Below are positions 60,725 through 64,000 of a stretch of 64,000 nucleotides of DNA, one piece after another; the stretch's first letter is position 1; every line of letters starts with the position of its first letter. The notes below the pieces were generated by a model. The model saw only the letters and a program-made list of their open reading frames with translations, made no database searches and had not been told where the DNA came from. The translations under genes were made by a program, and so were the position numbers. Origin of the DNA: CAVSUB01 sp963730995 (lineage in GTDB: Bacteria > Acidobacteriota > Vicinamibacteria > Vicinamibacterales > 2-12-FULL-66-21); NCBI GenBank assembly GCA_963730995.1, contig CAVSUB010000013.1:434001-498000 (forward strand), in the 5' to 3' direction.

Positions 60725-62239
60725 TTACTTCCAGCTTGCACTCGTGAATGCCAGCTCCGCCAGAGCCCTGACGGCCACTCCGGTCGGTCCTTTCGCGAGC
60801 CACGGCTTTGCTTCGTCCGTCCACGCGGTGCCGGCGACGTCCAGATGGGCCCACGGCAGGTCCCCGACGAACTCCTTGAGGAACATAGCGGCCGTGCATG
60901 CGCCGGCAGGCCGTCCGCCGGTGTTCATCATGTCGGCGATCTCGCTCCGGAGCTGATCGGCGTATTCGTCGTAGAGCGGCATGGGCCAGCAGCGATCGCC
61001 GGAGCGAAGGCCGACCTTCCGGATGACCTCGACCCACCCATCAGGCTGACCGAAGAGGCCCGACGCAGCCCGGCCCAGCGCGACCACGCACGCACCGGTC
61101 AGCGTGGCGACGTCAACCAGGTGAGTGGCGCCGAGCTCCTGCGCGTACCAGAGCCCGTCCCCGAGGATCAATCGACCCTCGGCATCGGTGTTGATGACCT
61201 CGACGGTCTTCCCGCTGCCCCCGGTGAGCACGTCACCCGGCTTGATTGCCCGGCCGCCGGGCATGTTCTCGGCCGTGGGGACTATCCCGATGACGCGGAT
61301 GGGCGCCTTCAGCAGGGCGATCGCGCGAAGCGCCCCAATCACGGCGGCCCCGCCCGCCATGTCGTCCTTCATCTTCTCCATACCGTCGGCCGGCTTGATC
61401 GAAATGCCGCCGGTATCGAAGGTGATGCCCTTGCCGACGAGCCCGAGGACCGGCGCGGTTGGTGCGCCTGGAGGATCGTGCCTGAGGACGATCATTCGCG
61501 GCGGTTCCGCGCTGCCACGGCCAACGCCGAGCAGCAGACCCATGCCGAGTCGCGCGAGTTCGTCCTCGTCCAGAATCTGGACCGACAGCCCGACGCTTCT
61601 TCCAATTACGCCGGCGCGATCGGCGAAGACGGAGGGCGTCAATACGTTCGATGGCTCGTTGCAGAGATCGCGGGCGATGTTGCACGATTCGGCCAGGACG
61701 CGTCCGCGCTCCACTGCCTGCTCGAGTGGCGCCGCGTCGCCGCCGCGACGGTCCACGACGACCGCGCGGTCTGCGGGTGGACCGCCTCGCTCTCCGCTTT
61801 TGTAGCGATCCCCGCTGTAGTTCGCCAGGACGAGTCCTTCAGTGATTGCCTGCGCCGAATCGGCGCCATTCTCCAGACCTCGATTGAGGACTGCAACGTG
61901 CCCGAGGCGCCGCTGCCGGGCGGCAAGCGCCGCCGCGCTGGCCACTCGACGCAGCCGGTCCATGCTGGCTTCGTCGGCTCGTCCGCACCCGATAAGCGCG
62001 ACCCGCGCTGCCCGCCATCCCGAGACCACAGGCAGGACGAAGAGCTCGTAGGGCTTGGCCTGGAACTCCTTCCCAAGGACGGCGCGCTTGACGGCCTGGA
62101 CGGTCGCCTCGTTGAGGCCTTCGAGAAGTGCGTATGGCTCCTCGCCTTCGAACACCGGCACGAAGAGCACATCCGTGTCGATCTCCGCAGATCGGGAGGT
62201 GCTCAGGTTGACAAGGGGCCCGGCAACCGAAGAGGACAT
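60725..62239 (-). CDS. pepA: Leucyl aminopeptidase (M17)
   Basis: A 504-aa cytosolic two-metal aminopeptidase. The catalytic domain has GKGITFDTGGISIKPADGM (metal Lys/Asp), MKDDMAGGAAVIGALRAI, AENMPGGRAIKPGDVL and the signature NTDAEGRLILGDGLWYA. The end is MFLKEFVGDLPWAHLDVAGTAW. The N-terminal macro-like domain is less conserved. A TATAAT lies 6 nt before ATG 62239. Confidence 0.96.
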   Translation of the reverse strand: MSSSVAGPLVNLSTSRSAEIDTDVLFVPVFEGEEPYALLEGLNEATVQAVKRAVLGKEFQAKPYELFVLPVVSGWRAARVALIGCGRADEASMDRLRRVASAAALAARQRRLGHVAVLNRGLENGADSAQAITEGLVLANYSGDRYKSGERGGPPADRAVVVDRRGGDAAPLEQAVERGRVLAESCNIARDLCNEPSNVLTPSVFADRAGVIGRSVGLSVQILDEDELARLGMGLLLGVGRGSAEPPRMIVLRHDPPGAPTAPVLGLVGKGITFDTGGISIKPADGMEKMKDDMAGGAAVIGALRAIALLKAPIRVIGIVPTAENMPGGRAIKPGDVLTGGSGKTVEVINTDAEGRLILGDGLWYAQELGATHLVDVATLTGACVVALGRAASGLFGQPDGWVEVIRKVGLRSGDRCWPMPLYDEYADQLRSEIADMMNTGGRPAGACTAAMFLKEFVGDLPWAHLDVAGTAWTDEAKPWLAKGPTGVAVRALAELAFTSASWK

Positions 62240-62245
62240 CGCGTG

Positions 62246-62251
62246 ATTATA
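62246..62251 (-). promoter_or_regulatory. -10 element of pepA (leaderless type)
   Basis: Minus-strand consensus TATAAT ends 6 nt before ATG 62239, predicting transcription from the start codon. No clear -35. Confidence 0.5.
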
Positions 62252-62408
62252 TGGTAATCACCAATGAGGCCCTGTTCCGGCGGCCGAGAGCCTCGATCGA
62301 TCATGCTGAACCGGTCACGCCCGGACCGACTGATTGCGCCTCTATCGCTTGGGTTTGGTCCCCTGCTACAATGCCTTCAATCCACGAACGACTCCCCGGG
62401 AGCGTGCC

Positions 62409-62856
62409 ATGAGCATCTGGTCAGCCACGTCACGCGGAAGCCTCGTCGCCGTCCTGTGCAGCGGCCTCGCTGTCCTCCCGACGGCCGCCGCATCCAACAA
62501 GGACAACAAGCCGACAATCGCCATCAAGTCTGCCCCAGCGATGGGTTTTGCTCCATTTCGCGTAGTGCTGACAGTCGATGTCAAAGGCGGCCCGGACGAC
62601 TACGAGCAGTACCTACTGCGCAACCGCCGAATGGGACATGGGTGATGGCAACCGGGCCGAGCAGGCCGACGACTGTGATCCGTATGAGGCAGGCAAGAGT
62701 CAGATCAAACGTCGATACATCCGGGAGCAGGTTTTCGACACTCCCGGCGAGTTCAGGGTCGTCTTCAAGCTGAAGCAGAAGAACAAGGTCGTCGGCACCG
62801 GCGTCACGACGATTCGCGTGCGTGGTATGAGGGACGGCGACGAGATTATCCGCTAG
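62409..62856 (+). CDS. Secreted PKD-like domain protein (one frameshift)
   Basis: A ~149-aa exported protein. Signal peptide SLVAVLCSGLAVLPTAAA; a single PKD-like beta-sandwich: PTIAIKSAPAMGFAPFRVVLTVDVKGGPDD, then, after a frame change near 62615, YCATAEWDMGDGNRAEQ, FDTPGEFRVVFKLKQKNK. In PKD domains the WDFGDG-like turn is the hallmark, seen here as WDMGDGN. It is a stand-alone domain with no partner, so a carbohydrate- or protein-binding role is only a guess. A TACAAT lies ~37 nt upstream. It ends convergently, overlapping the JAMM gene end by 11 bp. Confidence 0.75.
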
Positions 62857-63295
62857 CCACCATCCGCACGATCTCCAACTCCTCGACCTGCCCGCTACGA
62901 ATGCGGAACGCGCGCGTGATCGGTCGCTGCGGCTCGAGCAGCGACACGATGATGCACAGGAAGTCGTTCGAGAAGTTCTCGGCGATGTCGGACGGCGAAG
63001 GCACCGGTTCCGATTGCGGATGGGAATGATACGCGCCGAGAATCTCCCGGCGTGTGCCGCGCAATCGCTTCATCAGCGCCACCTGCGCGGCAGGATCCAC
63101 GAGGAACCGCGTCAATCCAGGTTCGATGTTGGGCGTCCTGACACTCTCGTCGACGGAATCGCCGGCGCCGACGAGCAAGCCGCAGCACTCCCGCGGCGCT
63201 TCGGCGACCGCGTGCGCGACGATGTCCGCCAGAACGTGTGATGGAATTCGAAGACGTCGTGCCCGGTGCGAGTCCTCGCGCGTGATGGGTTTCAC
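62846..63295 (-). CDS. JAMM/MPN (Mov34) metalloprotease
   Basis: A 149-aa zinc isopeptidase fold: IPSHVLADIVAHAVAEAPRECCGLLVG (catalytic Glu), then AYHSHPQSEPVPSPSDIAEN, the JAMM motif H-x-H-x10-D with the conserved Ser, and LCIIVSL. Bacterial stand-alone members cleave small ubiquitin-like carriers such as CysO/ThiS-type proteins; no such carrier is in this window. GTG 63295 overlaps the acetoacetyl-CoA synthetase TGA (GTGA), which decides the start. Confidence 0.85.
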   Translation of the reverse strand: MKPITREDSHRARRLRIPSHVLADIVAHAVAEAPRECCGLLVGAGDSVDESVRTPNIEPGLTRFLVDPAAQVALMKRLRGTRREILGAYHSHPQSEPVPSPSDIAENFSNDFLCIIVSLLEPQRPITRAFRIRSGQVEELEIVRMVASG

Positions 63296-64000
63296 CGTTC
63301 GAGCTCGGGCCGGTCGCGATACTGCTCGAGTGCCTCCGGATTTGCGAGCGCCTCCAGATTCTTGACCGCCCGCCCGTGGACCACCTCGCGAACCGCCAGC
63401 TCCACGATCTTGCCGCTCTTGGTCCGGGGAATGTCCCTTACCGCGACGATGCGGGCAGGCACGTGCCTCGGGGTGGCATTCCGTCGGATCTCCTCGCGAA
63501 TGCGTTCCTGCAGCCCGGGCGTCAGGGTCGTGCCCTCTTTGAGACGCACGAAGAGCACGATCCGCTCGTCGCCGTTCCACTGCTGTCCGATGACCAGGCC
63601 CTCGAGGACCTCGGGCACCTGCTCGACCTGCCGATAGATCTCCGCCGTGCCGATGCGCACGCCGCCTGGGTTGAGGACGGCGTCGGAGCGGCCGTAGATC
63701 ACGATACCGTCGTGCTCCGTGAGCTCGACGTAGTCACCGTGGTGCCAGACGCCCGGATACCTCTCGAAATACGCCGCGTGGTACCGGCGGCCGTCCGGAT
63801 CGTTCCAGAACCCGACCGGCATCGACGGGAAGGGCCGGGTGCAGACCAACTCGCCCTTCTGCTGGCGTATAGAGTGTCCGGCCTCGTCGAACACCTCGAC
63901 CGCCATCCCGAGGAGCCGAGCCTGGATCTCGCCCCTCCAGACCGGCCCTGTGGGATTGCCGCCGACGAAGCAGGCGACGATGTCCGTGCCGCCCGAGACC
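63292..64000 (-). CDS. Acetoacetyl-CoA synthetase, C-terminal part (5' end outside window)
   Basis: C-terminal ~236 residues of an ANL-superfamily acyl-CoA ligase. The entry at the window edge reads SGGTDIVACFVGGNPTGPVW, RGEIQARLLGMAVEVFDE, a signature of acetoacetate-CoA ligase (AacS). WHHGDYVELTEHDGIVIYGRSDAVLNPGGVRIGTAEIY is the adenylate-forming hinge, and IPRTKSGKIVELAVREVVHG contains the catalytic C-terminal Lys. It activates acetoacetate for polyester or ketone-body metabolism. The frame stays open to 64000. Confidence 0.88.
   Translation of the reverse strand, partial: VSGGTDIVACFVGGNPTGPVWRGEIQARLLGMAVEVFDEAGHSIRQQKGELVCTRPFPSMPVGFWNDPDGRRYHAAYFERYPGVWHHGDYVELTEHDGIVIYGRSDAVLNPGGVRIGTAEIYRQVEQVPEVLEGLVIGQQWNGDERIVLFVRLKEGTTLTPGLQERIREEIRRNATPRHVPARIVAVRDIPRTKSGKIVELAVREVVHGRAVKNLEALANPEALEQYRDRPELER

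Overview
The window is a high-G+C bacterial chromosome segment that most resembles Acidobacteriota (Vicinamibacteria-like, formerly subgroup 6). This is an inference from gene content: a long duplicated MacB-type permease of the acidobacterial ADOP kind, an ECF sigma factor paired with a Ser/Thr kinase carrying PD40 repeats, an HspR-controlled chaperone operon, a form I CO dehydrogenase operon, and intergenic REP-like hairpins and short tandem repeats. No rRNA or marker tree could be run.

Region by region. (1) 1-9.2 kb, minus strand: an aerobic carbon monoxide dehydrogenase operon, coxM-coxS-coxL-coxG-(YtxJ-like)-xdhC/YHS-coxD(moxR)-coxE(VWA), followed by a truncated membrane sensor-like gene. 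CoxL carries the form I loop AYRCSFR. Nearly every cox gene is broken by single-base frameshifts although lengths and catalytic motifs are kept. (2) 9.4-11.05 kb: mocA (molybdopterin cytidylyltransferase) on plus and a second xdhC on minus, both expected for the molybdopterin-cytosine-dinucleotide cofactor of CO dehydrogenase. (3) 11.28-17.14 kb: a 5.8-kb island bounded by an intact tRNA-Pro(CGG) and a 43-bp copy of its 3' half. It holds a decayed vapC-like gene, an ECF sigma factor, a PD40 Ser/Thr kinase and an M48-like protease, with no integrase. (4) 17.2-22.5 kb: surE, an ADOP permease, ferrochelatase, terC. (5) 22.5-28.5 kb: the heat-shock operon hspR-cbpA-clpB-ftsH behind a sigma70-type promoter overlapped by a HAIR operator. 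(6) 28.6-43.7 kb: a secreted M14 peptidase, a hybrid histidine kinase, rho, a CoA-binding protein, an AmrS-like radical SAM enzyme, a YdcF-like protein, a DsbA-like protein, glcD, an aminotransferase, coaD and rsmD. (7) 43.9-51.6 kb: recG, secreted proteins, two ECF sigma operons, and lexA followed by a DUF3467 gene. (8) 51.7-60.3 kb: nth, a small metallopeptidase, rsmA, RNase J, ftsK and an AMIN amidase. (9) 60.4-64 kb: a small membrane protein, pepA, a secreted PKD-like protein, a JAMM peptidase and the 3' part of an acetoacetyl-CoA synthetase gene.

Two genome-wide patterns stand out. First, at least eleven genes have a TANNNT -10 element ending 6-8 nt before the start codon, which predicts leaderless mRNAs. 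Second, frameshifts are dense in the first 11 kb (about 20) and sparse elsewhere (about 7 in 53 kb), which suggests either en-bloc decay of the cox locus or, more likely, local sequence-quality problems. Coordinates of frameshifted genes are given for the reconstructed full-length gene.
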